From the NCBI GenBank assembly GCA_001314625.1, contig LJSH01000004.1, forward strand, positions 298,039 to 362,038: a DNA stretch of 64,000 nt, in the 5' to 3' direction. This DNA is from Oceanicaulis sp. HLUCCA04. Lineage in GTDB: Bacteria; Pseudomonadota; Alphaproteobacteria; Caulobacterales; Maricaulaceae. Both the position numbers and the translations under genes were made by a program. How positions within the stretch are numbered: the stretch's first letter is position 1; each line of letters begins with the position of its first letter. The notes beneath the pieces were generated by a model. The model did not search any database. It was not told where the DNA came from and saw nothing but the letters and a program-made list of their open reading frames with translations. This document shows positions 1 through 8,463 of the stretch, one piece after another.

Positions 1-1167
1 AAAGAGGCGTCCGCGCTCGGTAATGGCAACTATCAGAAAGGCGGTCGCGCCCAGTGCTGCCATGCCTGCCAGCAGCGGGAAAACCGAGCCATTGAAGGAC
101 TGGCCGATAGCCGAGCCAAGGATCGCGCCGCCAATGGCCGTGACCGAGCCATAGAGCGCGGAGGTCGTGCCGGCGCGCTTGCCCGCCGGTTCCAGCACGA
201 GGGCGGAGAAGTTTGCCCCCATCATGCCGAACAGCATCATGCCCAGCGTCAGCAGGGTGTAGAATAGCCAGAAAGGCGGCTCGGCAGCGAAGGCGTAAAG
301 GGCGTGGCCGCCATTGATCAGGGTGAAGGCGATAATGGCGCAATGGGAAATGCGCCGCATGCCAAAGCGCTGGACGATGCGGGCATTGATAATGTTGGCG
401 ACCGCCAGTCCTGCCGCAATCCCGGCAAAGGCCAGTGCAAACCAGGCATCGAGGCCATAGAGCTCGCCCATCACCTGCTCGGCGGTGGCGATGAAGGCAA
501 ACAGTCCGCCAAAGATGAACCCCGCCGCCAGCATGTATCCCAGCGTGATGCGGTTACTCGCCGCCAGCCAGTAGTTTCTTGCCGCTGATCCCAGACGCAC
601 GGGGATACGGTTTTCAGCGGCAAGCGTTTCGGGCAGGCGTACCAGCATCCAGGCCCACAGACCTCCGCCGCCCGCCAGCAGGGCGGCAAATATCCATTCC
701 CAGCTGGCGAAGATGAGGATGGCTTGCCCCAGCCCGGGTGCCAGAATCGGCGCGGCCATGAAAAAGGTCATGGCGATAGAGATGATCTGCGCCATGCGCC
801 GCCCGGACACCAGATCACGCACAACGGCGGTGGCAATGACGCGAGTGCCTGCGGCCGCTGCGCCCTGCAGCGCGCGCGCGGCGAGCATCCAGCCAAAGTC
901 AGGCGCGGCCAGACACAGCAATGTGGCCAGTGAGTAGGCCCCCAGCGAGACCAGCAGAACGGTGCGCCGTCCCAGTGCATCGGCCAGAGGCCCGTAGGCA
1001 ATCTGGGCAATGCCGAAACCGAACACATAGGCCGTGATGATGAGCTGGCGCTCATTGCCCAAGGCGCCAAATGCCTGCCCGATATCCGGCAGGGCGGGCA
1101 GCATGATGTCGATGGACAGCGCATTGAGCGCCATCAGCGCGCTCGTCATCGCGATGAGCTCGGTCAT
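1..1167 (-). CDS. Bcr/CflA-family MFS drug exporter (3' end outside window)
   Basis: A continuous reading frame runs from position 1167 off the left edge, giving 389 residues. It is a polytopic inner-membrane protein of the major facilitator superfamily. The N-terminus carries ALSIDIMLPALPDIG, the TM1 signature of the Bcr/CflA (DHA1) proton-coupled drug efflux group, followed by the MFS motif A region GPLADALGRRTVLL between TM2 and TM3. Hydrophobic segments continue to the edge, and about one more helix is expected beyond it. The ATG at 1167 has only a weak ribosome site; the frame is open upstream with possible TTG starts (about 15 codons), so the N-terminus is uncertain. Substrate cannot be predicted. 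The next gene on the same strand (pteridine-reductase-like) ends about 130 bases away from this start. Confidence 0.85.
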   Translation of the reverse strand, partial: MTELIAMTSALMALNALSIDIMLPALPDIGQAFGALGNERQLIITAYVFGFGIAQIAYGPLADALGRRTVLLVSLGAYSLATLLCLAAPDFGWMLAARALQGAAAAGTRVIATAVVRDLVSGRRMAQIISIAMTFFMAAPILAPGLGQAILIFASWEWIFAALLAGGGGLWAWMLVRLPETLAAENRIPVRLGSAARNYWLAASNRITLGYMLAAGFIFGGLFAFIATAEQVMGELYGLDAWFALAFAGIAAGLAVANIINARIVQRFGMRRISHCAIIAFTLINGGHALYAFAAEPPFWLFYTLLTLGMMLFGMMGANFSALVLEPAGKRAGTTSALYGSVTAIGGAILGSAIGQSFNGSVFPLLAGMAALGATAFLIVAITERGRLF

Positions 1168-1297
1168 GCCCAGTGTCGGACGCTTCGGATCAGGGGAGGT
1201 GAGGGCCAAGGGCAAACGTCCAGCACAATAAAGGGGGACGCAAACCTGCCACGCCCGGAGCCCCTAGTTAGGCAGTGCGCACTGCCGCGTCGAGTTG

Positions 1298-2062
1298 CTA
1301 GCTGCCAAGCGCGCCGAACACGTCGCGTGTCAGGCGCGGGTCGAAATGCTGGCCGCCATCGACGCACACGATCTGGCCTGAAACAGACGGTGTGGCCAGA
1401 AACCAGCGCAAGGTGCGCACCAGATCATCCGGTGTGGGCCCGCATTGCAGCGGGTTGTCATTGTGCAGGCGTTCGAACGTTGCCTCGTCGTGATAGGGGC
1501 TCGGCAAGGTCAGGCCCGGCGCAACAGCGTTGACGCGGATCTTCGGGGCGAGCGCGCGCGCCAGCATCTCGGTGACCGCTTTCAGGGCCGCCTTGGAAAT
1601 AGTGTAGGAATAGAAATCCGCATTGATATTGAAAAGCTTGTAGTCGAGCACGTTGAAGATCATGGAGCCTGCCGGTGCCTGCGCGGCAAAGGCTTTCGAC
1701 AGCAGGACCGGGGCCAGCGTATTGGCTTCCATGTGGCGGCGGAAACTATCGTCGCTGACGCTGTCCACGCCGTCATCTTCAAAAATCGAGGCGGAGTTGA
1801 TCAGAAGGCTCACCGGCCCCATCGCACGGCTGGCTTCGCCCATCAGCGCTTCAGCATTGGCGCCATCGCCAAAGTCGGCGCTGAAGACACCGGCCTTTGC
1901 GCCTTTGCCCTCCAGATTGCGCGCCAGCGCCTCGGCCTCATCCCGTGAACTATTGCAGTGAATGGCGATTGAATAGCCGTCGGCCGCCAGCGCCTCGCAG
2001 AAGGCACGCCCGATCCGCTTTGCGCCCCCGGTAACCAGCGCCGTGCCCTTGCCTTGTGCCAT
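1298..2062 (-). CDS. Pteridine reductase-like SDR oxidoreductase (FolM-like)
   Basis: A short-chain dehydrogenase/reductase of 254 residues. The N-terminal nucleotide site is TGGAKRIG (residues 11-18); its TGxxxRIG form with arginine is typical of NADPH-dependent pteridine reductases such as FolM/PTR1. NSAS at about 89-92 and Y153-x3-K157 are the expected catalytic elements. The probable reaction is NADPH reduction of dihydropterin or dihydromonapterin to the tetrahydro form in the cytosol. The start at 2062 is chosen because a good AGGAG lies just upstream; an ATG seven codons earlier lacks one. It is divergent from the PTPS-like gene at 2173, and folB follows that gene, so three pterin-related genes share one locus. 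Exact substrate is inferred. Confidence 0.8.
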   Translation of the reverse strand: MAQGKGTALVTGGAKRIGRAFCEALAADGYSIAIHCNSSRDEAEALARNLEGKGAKAGVFSADFGDGANAEALMGEASRAMGPVSLLINSASIFEDDGVDSVSDDSFRRHMEANTLAPVLLSKAFAAQAPAGSMIFNVLDYKLFNINADFYSYTISKAALKAVTEMLARALAPKIRVNAVAPGLTLPSPYHDEATFERLHNDNPLQCGPTPDDLVRTLRWFLATPSVSGQIVCVDGGQHFDPRLTRDVFGALGS

Positions 2063-2172
2063 GTCCTGCTCCTGTATTCGCAACGAAACTAGCTGCTTCG
2101 CGCGCAGGGGAAAGCCTTCATGTGCGGGCAGGGCTTACCTTGACGCGCCGGGCACAGTATAGAGCGCCCGCC

Positions 2173-2520
2173 ATGATGCTGATTTCTGCCCAGGTGAATA
2201 TCGAGGCTGCGCACTTCACCCCGTTCGGGGCGGACGACGATGCGCGCCGCCAGATTCACGGCCATTCCTATCTGGTGCGTGCCTGGGTGGCGGCCGAGCC
2301 GGGGGTGGAAGACCTCGACCGCTTGCGTGATGATCTGACCACAGTGGCGCAACCGCTCGATCACGCCCTGCTTAATGAGGTGGAGGGGCTGGCTGGTCCG
2401 TCCATGGAGGCGATTGCCGATTTCGTCGCGCAGCGCCTCGCCCCGCTCTGGCCCGGACTGAGAAAAGTCTCGGTAGCCCGGCCCACTCTCGGCTATGAAG
2501 TCATTCGCGAGCTAGTCTAG
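2173..2520 (+). CDS. PTPS/QueD-fold protein lacking the catalytic cysteine
   Basis: A 115-residue protein of the 6-pyruvoyl-tetrahydropterin synthase / 6-carboxytetrahydropterin synthase family. Zinc ligands are present: H14 (EAAHFT) and H29/H31 (HGHSY). The D63-H64 pair (PLDHALLNE) and the PSME motif at 77-80 also fit the family. The cysteine normally four residues before the first His of HGH is arginine (R25), and the pterin-anchoring Glu expected near residue 103 is replaced by the sequence ARP. Classical PTPS or QueD activity is therefore doubtful. It begins 110 bases from the divergent SDR start and lies 54 bases before folB, suggesting a pterin role distinct from queuosine synthesis. 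An ATG immediately follows the first one, so the start is uncertain by one codon. Confidence 0.75.
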   Translation: MMLISAQVNIEAAHFTPFGADDDARRQIHGHSYLVRAWVAAEPGVEDLDRLRDDLTTVAQPLDHALLNEVEGLAGPSMEAIADFVAQRLAPLWPGLRKVSVARPTLGYEVIRELV

Positions 2521-2574
2521 ACAAGCTGCTGGAAAGCGGTGGCCCGGCCCCGCACACCGTCAGGGATATCATTG

Positions 2575-2994
2575 ATGAAGCCGATTTTCGCGCCCGGCGC
2601 TGACCATCCTGCGCCTGCTTCAGTGCCTGCGGCCGGCACGGAGCGCCTCAGCGTGCGCGTGGAAGGCTTGCGCCTTGATGCCGAGGTGGGCGTCTATGCC
2701 AGCGAGCGGGGCCGCAAGCAGCCGATCACCGTCAGCCTGGAGGCGGAAGTGGCCAGCGAAGCGGTCCATCCAGGCGCTGATCTGGGCCATGCCGTGAACT
2801 ATGCGGCGCTCGCCGAAACCGTGCGTCAGGTGGTGGGGCGTCAGCATCACGAATTGCTGGAAGATCTGGCTCAGAATCTGGCCGACCGGATGTTTGCCGA
2901 TCCGCGCATTGTCCGCATTGCCCTGAAAATCGACAAGCTAACGGCGCTCGATGATGCCGCATCTGTGGGTGTCAGCTATGAGCGTTGGCGCTGA
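2575..2994 (+). CDS. folB: Dihydroneopterin aldolase
   Basis: 139 residues. After a variable N-terminal stretch of about 25 residues, the FolB core begins at VEGLRLDAEVGVYASERG and continues through VNYAALAETV, HELLEDLAQNLAD and the conserved lysine region LKIDKLTALDDA to VGVSYER. The enzyme cleaves 7,8-dihydroneopterin to 6-hydroxymethyl-dihydropterin and glycolaldehyde in folate synthesis, and can epimerise it to dihydromonapterin. The start at 2575 follows CAGGGA with eight bases of spacing; the frame is open upstream to 2539 but that start is poorer. Placed with a PTPS-fold gene and a pteridine reductase. Just downstream at 3019 lies a degenerate copy of the uvrC start, so folB may once have been directly followed by uvrC. 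Confidence 0.88.
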   Translation: MKPIFAPGADHPAPASVPAAGTERLSVRVEGLRLDAEVGVYASERGRKQPITVSLEAEVASEAVHPGADLGHAVNYAALAETVRQVVGRQHHELLEDLAQNLADRMFADPRIVRIALKIDKLTALDDAASVGVSYERWR

Positions 2995-2998
2995 CGCT

Positions 2999-3174
2999 GA
3001 CCGCCTATCTTGCCCATTATGGCCCGAGCACAGAAACCCGGCTCACCCCCCACCGACAAACGTGACGCGCCCGCGGGCGCTCCTGCGACTTATAGTTCAT
3101 TTATAGTAGCACTCCGGGATATTTCTCTTATGCTCGCTATGAGGGGAAATTCACCGGGCTTCGGCCCGGTTTGA
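2999..3174 (+). pseudogene. Degenerate duplicate of the uvrC 5' end
   Basis: Thirteen bases ending in CGCCTATCTT (2999-3011) recur exactly at 4376-4388, just before the true uvrC start. In both places an ATG follows seven to eight bases later. From the ATG at 3019 the frame reads MARAQKPGSPPTDKRDAPAG, against [20 protein letters not shown] in uvrC: M, A, R, A, P, PPTD and DAP align. Similarity then stops and the frame ends with TGA at 3172-3174, 51 codons long. This looks like the remnant of an original uvrC start displaced when the 3192-4274 gene arrived. Whether the short frame is translated is unknown. Confidence 0.7.
3090..3107. repeat. Direct repeat TTATAGT, 11-base period
   Basis: TTATAGT occurs at 3090-3096 and 3101-3107, one helical turn apart, in a locally AT-rich patch upstream of the secreted-protein gene at 3192. 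It could be a regulator site or a promoter element for that gene. There is no experimental basis, and chance cannot be excluded. Confidence 0.3.
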
Positions 3175-3176
3175 TT
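3153..3176 (+). terminator. UUCG-capped hairpin, possible terminator
   Basis: ACCGGGC (3153-3159), the loop TTCG, and GCCCGGT (3164-3170) form a seven-pair stem with the very stable C(UUCG)G closure, followed by TTGATT. The run of T is short, so termination may be weak. It lies between the uvrC-start remnant and the ribosome site of the gene at 3192. Confidence 0.45.
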
Positions 3177-3191
3177 AATGGGGGATCAAGA

Positions 3192-4274
3192 ATGTCCGAT
3201 CTGGGCAGGGCCGGAGGCGCGCTTTTCGGTGCGATCATTCTGGCTGGAGTTACAGTCGCTGGCGCCGGATGGGCGCGCGAAAACGGGTTTCTGCCGGCAT
3301 CGCCGCAGGATGTGCCGCCGGCACAGCAAGATACGGGGCCAGATGCGGTCAGCGAGCGCGAAACCATGCCCGCAACGCCGTATGATCTCTTCATTCTTGG
3401 CGACAATCAATCGGCGGTCCAGCTCGACGAGATCAACGCGCTCTGCGGTTTCGAAGGCCCAATCGGGGCGGATGAAACCCGGTTGGCTCTCGTTGGAGAC
3501 GCGCCCGGCGCCCTGCTGGTCCATTCGACATTCGGCGGTGAACTGGCTGTAGTCGACCGGATCAGCGCACCAGCGGATCAGCTTCATGCCTATGGCGACG
3601 GTCAGCTGACCATCGTGCTGGCCGAGGGCCGGTTGAACGGGCGCACATTCGTGCTTGATGAGTCTGGCGAGCCCGTTAATAGCGACCCGATAGTGCTGAG
3701 CAATGATGCAGAATTATATCTGGCATGTGCTGATGCACCGGGCGCTGCACGGGCACTGAATGCCCTGCTTGCCGGGCGCGGCTCTGCCGGTGACCCCGTT
3801 CAGGTGGCCCTTGATGAATTTGTCGCCGAGGGAGAGAACTGGCCCGGTGAGCGGGTTGGCTCGATCGCCGCTGCATGCGGCACGGGTGACGTGAGCACAG
3901 CTGTCTCGGGCCGCTGGATTCTGGACGCGACGATCCGCCGGGACCGGCACTGGGATGAAATGATCGTCAATGATTTTTCCGGTGAACGCCGCGGCGGCGT
4001 CGACGATTTTCTTCAACTAGATATTGCCGAGCGTTCGGGTTTCCACGCAATGATAACGCGGTATTCGATTCCGTTGTCCGAACCCGCTTTCTACCCGGTA
4101 ACCGGGAGCGGCTTCGGTCCGAACTTCCGGTGGAATGCCATTGCTGTGCGGCGGTTTGAAATCTGGTCAGATGGAAGCCGCGGTCACAGCGAGCCGGGCG
4201 AGCCCGTTCGCGGTGTCGACATTCCATGCCTCGACATCGCTGCCGGCGAAGCAGCTCTGAGCGCGGTGCGCTAG
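3192..4274 (+). CDS. Predicted secreted/membrane-anchored protein of unknown function
   Basis: 360 residues; not recognised as any family. The N-terminus (residues 8-24) is hydrophobic and glycine/alanine-rich and could be a signal peptide or membrane anchor. A low-complexity Pro/Ala/Gln region follows. The rest is acidic with few basic residues, as is usual for exported proteins. Four cysteines (in [32 protein letters not shown]) could make two disulfides in the periplasm. The start at 3192 is preceded by GGGGGATCAAGA, a good ribosome site. The gene sits between a degenerate copy of the uvrC start and uvrC itself, so it may be a recent insertion into a folB-uvrC junction. No function is proposed. 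Confidence 0.65.
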   Translation: MSDLGRAGGALFGAIILAGVTVAGAGWARENGFLPASPQDVPPAQQDTGPDAVSERETMPATPYDLFILGDNQSAVQLDEINALCGFEGPIGADETRLALVGDAPGALLVHSTFGGELAVVDRISAPADQLHAYGDGQLTIVLAEGRLNGRTFVLDESGEPVNSDPIVLSNDAELYLACADAPGAARALNALLAGRGSAGDPVQVALDEFVAEGENWPGERVGSIAAACGTGDVSTAVSGRWILDATIRRDRHWDEMIVNDFSGERRGGVDDFLQLDIAERSGFHAMITRYSIPLSEPAFYPVTGSGFGPNFRWNAIAVRRFEIWSDGSRGHSEPGEPVRGVDIPCLDIAAGEAALSAVR

Positions 4275-4395
4275 CCCACCGTCAAGGAACGCGCCCTTGC
4301 AGACAGGCGCGCGCAGTCAGTGCCAGGCGGTCAGTGCTGGTGGTACCTGCCGCCAGACGCTGACGGCCCGACCGCGACCGCCTATCTTACCTCCC

Positions 4396-6309
4396 ATGGC
4401 CCGCGCGAACAGACCCGACACGCCGCCGACTGATACCGCTGATGCGCCTGGACGCGCCAGTGAGGCGTCCGCGCGTTCCGGCCCCGAGGTCATTGCCGAT
4501 TATGTAAAGCGCCTGCCGATGAAACCCGGCGTCTACCGCATGTATGGGGCGGACGGCGAGGTGCTCTATGTGGGCAAGGCGCGCCAGCTCAAATCGCGCG
4601 TGTCGAGCTACGCCAAGTCGGGCGGGCACAATAACCGCATCGCGCTGATGATCGCGCTGACCGCCAGCATGGAGTTCGTCGTTACGGCGACCGAGACCGA
4701 GGCGCTGCTGCTGGAAGCCAATCTGATCAAGCGGCTCAAACCGCGCTTCAACATCATTCTGCGTGATGACAAATCCTTTCCATACATTCTGATCCGTACG
4801 GACCATTCTGCCGCCCAGCTGACCAAGCATCGCGGCGCGCGGCGCATGAAGGGTGATTATTTTGGCCCCTTTGCCTCCGCTGGCGCCGTCAATCACACGC
4901 TCAACACGCTGCAGAAGGCGTTTCTCCTGCGCACCTGTACCGACAGCGTCTATGAGGGCCGCACGCGGCCCTGCATGCTCTACCAGATCAAGAGATGCGC
5001 GGGCCCTTGCGTCGATCTGATCGCGCCGGAGCGCTATGACGAGCTGGTTGGCGAGGCACGCGAGTTCTTGCGGGGCCGGTCTGGCGCGCTGCGTGAACGC
5101 CTGCAGGCCGACATGGAAGAGGCCGCGCAGGCGCTGGACTTTGAGCGCGCGGCCCGGCTGAGGGACCGGCTGCGCGCCATTGCTGCCGTAACCACCAGCC
5201 AGGGCATCAATCCGGATGGCATCGAGGAAGCCGATGTCATTGCCGTCCATCAGGAGGGCGGCAAAAGCTGCGTGCAGGTCTTTTTCTTCCGTGCGGGCCA
5301 GAACTGGGGCAACCGGGCCTTCTATCCGCGCCATGATGCTGATGCAGGCCCTGAGGATGTGCTCGGCGCCTTCATCGCGCAATTCTACGAGGACAAGCCG
5401 GCGCCCGGCCTGATCCTTGTCTCCCATGAGCCCGATCAGGGCGAGCTGCTGGCCGAGGCGCTCTCCTTGCGGGCCGGGCACGCGGTGGAAATCCGCAAGC
5501 CGCAGCGCGGCGGCAAGACGCAGCTTGTCGATCAGGCGATGACCAATGCGCGCGAGGCGCTGGGCCGGACACTCGCCGAGTCGAAAAGTCAGGCTCAGCT
5601 TCTCGACGGGGTGGCGCGCGTGTTTGCACTGGAGGCCCGCCCCGAACGCATCGAGGTCTATGACAATTCCCACATTCAAGGCTCGAACGCGCTCGGCGCG
5701 ATGATTGTCGCGGGCCCCGAAGGGTTTGAGAAAAGCCAGTACCGGCGCTTCAACATGAAGGGCGCGGACGCAGCGACCAATGATGATTTTGCCATGATGG
5801 CCGCCATGTTGCGCCGCCGCTTCGCCCGGTTGGCGAAAGAGCGCGAGGAGGGCGCGCCCGTGCCCGGGCTGGTGCTGATTGATGGCGGCAAAGGCCAGCT
5901 TTCGGCCGCCATCGCGGTGATGGAGGAGCTAGGCATGAGCGATATCGCCCTTGCCGCCGTCGCCAAGGGACCGGACAGGAATGCGGGCCGCGAAGATTTC
6001 TACATGCCCGGCAAGGCACCGTTCCGCCTGCCCGCGAATGATCCGGTTCTCTACTATCTGCAACGCCTGCGCGACGAGGCGCACCGCTTTGCCATTACCG
6101 GCCACCGGGCAGCGCGCAGCCGGGCAATCAAGGACAATCCGCTTAACGACATTGCCGGGATCGGGGCATCGCGCCGGGCCGCATTGCTCAAACATTTTGG
6201 CTCCGCCAAGGCGGTTTCGCGTGCCAATCTTGCTGACCTGGAAGCGGTGGAGGGGGTCTCCAGTGCCCTTGCCCGCCGCATCTATGACCATTTCAATGAT
6301 CACGGCTAG
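4396..6309 (+). CDS. uvrC: UvrABC excinuclease subunit C
   Basis: 637 residues, normal for UvrC. The N-terminal GIY-YIG nuclease domain includes KPGVYRMY and VLYVGKA and makes the 3' incision. It is followed by a cysteine-containing segment ([20 protein letters not shown]), a UVR helix hairpin ([20 protein letters not shown]) that contacts UvrB, the RNase H-like endonuclease domain with [10 protein letters not shown] and [11 protein letters not shown] for the 5' incision, and C-terminal helix-hairpin-helix motifs ([33 protein letters not shown]). It acts in nucleotide excision repair. The first 35 or so residues are a Pro/Ala/Asp-rich extension. The start at 4396 has no strong Shine-Dalgarno. 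pgsA follows after ten bases, a common alphaproteobacterial arrangement. Confidence 0.96.
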   Translation: MARANRPDTPPTDTADAPGRASEASARSGPEVIADYVKRLPMKPGVYRMYGADGEVLYVGKARQLKSRVSSYAKSGGHNNRIALMIALTASMEFVVTATETEALLLEANLIKRLKPRFNIILRDDKSFPYILIRTDHSAAQLTKHRGARRMKGDYFGPFASAGAVNHTLNTLQKAFLLRTCTDSVYEGRTRPCMLYQIKRCAGPCVDLIAPERYDELVGEAREFLRGRSGALRERLQADMEEAAQALDFERAARLRDRLRAIAAVTTSQGINPDGIEEADVIAVHQEGGKSCVQVFFFRAGQNWGNRAFYPRHDADAGPEDVLGAFIAQFYEDKPAPGLILVSHEPDQGELLAEALSLRAGHAVEIRKPQRGGKTQLVDQAMTNAREALGRTLAESKSQAQLLDGVARVFALEARPERIEVYDNSHIQGSNALGAMIVAGPEGFEKSQYRRFNMKGADAATNDDFAMMAAMLRRRFARLAKEREEGAPVPGLVLIDGGKGQLSAAIAVMEELGMSDIALAAVAKGPDRNAGREDFYMPGKAPFRLPANDPVLYYLQRLRDEAHRFAITGHRAARSRAIKDNPLNDIAGIGASRRAALLKHFGSAKAVSRANLADLEAVEGVSSALARRIYDHFNDHG

Positions 6310-6319
6310 GAGATTTCCG

Positions 6320-6895
6320 GTGCTGCGCCATCTGCCCAATCTTGTAACCATCCTGCGTGGCGTTGGCGGTATCGCAGGGGCGTGGCTGCTTCTGCAAAGT
6401 GCCGAAGCAGCGCTGGAAGAGACAGCGGTCTTCTATGCCATCCTGTCCGGTGTGGTCTTTGCCGCGGCGGCTTTGAGTGACTGGCTGGATGGTTGGCTGG
6501 CGCGCCAGCTCGGCTTGCAAAGCGCTCTGGGGGCCCTGCTGGACCCCATCGCCGACAAGGCGCTGACGGGCGCCTATCTGGTCGTCTACACGATCATTGC
6601 AGGCGGCAATCCCGCTCTGGCCATCCCGGTTGCGATCATCCTTGCGCGCGATGTGATCGTCACAGGGCTGCGTCTGGCCGGACCGGCGAAGGATGGCGCC
6701 GGATATGCCGTCACACGCGATGCCAAGGCCAAGACCGCGCTGACCATGATCGTCGTGGCGGTGCCCTTGCTGCTGGTGGCGGCAGGTTTCACGCAGATTT
6801 CGGACTGGTTCTACATCTGGGTAGGCGGGGTCTGGCTGGTTGCGGCTCTGACCGTGTGGAGCGCCATTCCCTATCTGCGTGCGGCTCTTCGCTAG
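6320..6895 (+). CDS. pgsA: CDP-diacylglycerol-glycerol-3-phosphate 3-phosphatidyltransferase
   Basis: 191 residues, an integral membrane CDP-alcohol phosphotransferase. The catalytic signature is complete: DWLDGWLAR, then eight residues, G, three residues, D, three residues, D (LGALLDPIADK). It transfers phosphatidyl from CDP-diacylglycerol to glycerol-3-phosphate, the committed step to phosphatidylglycerol and cardiolipin. A GTG start at 6320 is chosen because AGGAG lies eight bases upstream, overlapping the region just after the uvrC stop; the frame is open far upstream but that part shadows uvrC. Several hydrophobic helices follow. Probably co-transcribed with uvrC. The next gene is 113 bases away with its own ribosome site. 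Confidence 0.93.
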   Translation: MLRHLPNLVTILRGVGGIAGAWLLLQSAEAALEETAVFYAILSGVVFAAAALSDWLDGWLARQLGLQSALGALLDPIADKALTGAYLVVYTIIAGGNPALAIPVAIILARDVIVTGLRLAGPAKDGAGYAVTRDAKAKTALTMIVVAVPLLLVAAGFTQISDWFYIWVGGVWLVAALTVWSAIPYLRAALR

Positions 6896-7008
6896 TGCAC
6901 ACTTTTTAGGTGCAATGGCGCAGGAAACATCCGCAGGGCTTCATTAACCCCACTATGCGAACGGTTATAGGCACATGACTATGCCCCGCGGGCCAAGGAG
7001 CCTCCGCC

Positions 7009-8364
7009 ATGACCGATTCACAACTTTCCGAGCGTTTTGACTTCCTGGCCTTCACCGAGGCTGACCGCGCGCGGCTGCGCAGCCTGAAACCGCTTGTGGC
7101 TGCCGAGCTACCGGCTGTCCTGGACCAGTTTTATCTCGACATTTCCAAACACCCGGAAGTCGATGTGATGTTCAAGAGCGCCGAGATGCGCGCTCATGCC
7201 CGGCAGAAGCAACTGGAACACTGGCTGCGCATTTGTGATGCGCAATACGCGGCCGATTATCTCCAGTCCGTGCAGCGTATCGGCGAAACGCATGCGCGCC
7301 TGGGCCTTAAGCCGGCATGGTATTTTGGCGGTTATGCCAAGATCGTTGGCGGGATGGTTCGCGCGATTGTCAGGGCCTCATTCAGCAAGCGCAGCTTCCT
7401 GAAGCGCTTTCAGAGCGACGATACGCTCGAAGCTGCGCTCGATACGCTGGTCAAGGCGGCAATGCTGGATATGGATTTGTGCATGTCCACGATCGAGGCC
7501 TGCGCCGCGCGCGCCAAGGCCGAGGAGCGCAACGCTCTGGCCAGCGAGTTTGAAAAGACCGTGTCGTCGATCGTGTCCTCTGTAGCTGCCGCGTCAGAGG
7601 AGCTGTCCACAACGGCTCGCGCGATGGCCGAAACGGCTGAAGGCACCACAGAGCGCTCATCGAGCGTGGCTGCAGCATCAGAGGAAGCCAGCGTGGCGGC
7701 CCGCACGGTTGCCCAGGCTGCCGGCGAGCTGACGCGCGCCATTGGCGAGATTTCCGAACGGGCCACCGAAGCGGCAGGGGCCTCCTCACAGGCCCGCGAC
7801 GAGGCCCGGCGGACGGCAGAAACAATGGCCGAGCTGTCGCTGGCTGCAGAGCGGATCGGCACGATTGTCAGCCTGATCGAGACGGTGGCAGAGCAGACCA
7901 ATCTTCTGGCGCTGAATGCCACTATCGAGGCCGCACGGGCCGGCGAGGCCGGCAAGGGGTTTGCCGTCGTCGCCAGCGAGGTGAAATCGCTCGCTGCGCA
8001 GACCGCGAAAGCCACCGAGGAGATCTCCATGCAGATTGCCGGTGTCCAGACGGTCGTGCGCGACGCGGTGAAAGCAATCGAGGCGGTGTCGGTATCCATC
8101 GAGCAGGTAACCGGTGTCTCGGCCTCGATCTCGGCGGCCGTCGAGGAGCAGAGCGCGGCCACGTCCGAAATCGAACGCAATACCACTCAGTCGGCGGAGA
8201 GCTCCGGCATGGTGTCACAGACCATCACCGAAGTGCTGTCCGGCGCGCGCGAAACCAGCAATTCGGCAGGTGCGGTGGTTGGTGCAGCAGGCGAGCTGGG
8301 CCGCCAGGCCGAGCAGCTGCGCGGTGATGTATCGCGCTTCCTGGAACGCATCCGGGCAGCGTGA
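7009..8364 (+). CDS. Soluble globin-coupled methyl-accepting chemotaxis protein (HemAT-like)
   Basis: 451 residues without a transmembrane segment or HAMP domain. Residues about 8-150 form a protoglobin sensor: FYLDI, the proximal heme ligand H95 in [17 protein letters not shown], and the helix that follows. From about residue 180 there is a long coiled-coil signalling domain with the conserved hairpin tip ([20 protein letters not shown]), normally bound by CheA and CheW. The family senses oxygen or other diatomic gases through heme and drives aerotaxis. No C-terminal CheR-binding pentapeptide is visible. The start at 7009 has AAGGAG eight bases upstream. No che genes are in the window, so the receptor must act on a distant chemotaxis cluster. 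Confidence 0.92.
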   Translation: MTDSQLSERFDFLAFTEADRARLRSLKPLVAAELPAVLDQFYLDISKHPEVDVMFKSAEMRAHARQKQLEHWLRICDAQYAADYLQSVQRIGETHARLGLKPAWYFGGYAKIVGGMVRAIVRASFSKRSFLKRFQSDDTLEAALDTLVKAAMLDMDLCMSTIEACAARAKAEERNALASEFEKTVSSIVSSVAAASEELSTTARAMAETAEGTTERSSSVAAASEEASVAARTVAQAAGELTRAIGEISERATEAAGASSQARDEARRTAETMAELSLAAERIGTIVSLIETVAEQTNLLALNATIEAARAGEAGKGFAVVASEVKSLAAQTAKATEEISMQIAGVQTVVRDAVKAIEAVSVSIEQVTGVSASISAAVEEQSAATSEIERNTTQSAESSGMVSQTITEVLSGARETSNSAGAVVGAAGELGRQAEQLRGDVSRFLERIRAA

Positions 8365-8463
8365 CCGGCGGCGCTGAAACGGTACGTAACATCCTGCCAC
8401 TTTGAGGCGCGGCCAATCCGGTCCATCCTTGCCTGTGCAATTGCCTGACGATGCGGAGCAAGG

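Noticed and set aside
1164-1367. 67-codon frame between the MFS gene and the SDR gene
   Set aside because: Arginine-rich product without homology; it overlaps the 3' end of the reductase frame and the upstream region of the exporter.
4387-5679. 430-codon open frame on the minus strand opposite uvrC
   Set aside because: It is the antisense reading of a well-conserved gene in high-GC DNA, with no recognisable domain or ribosome site.
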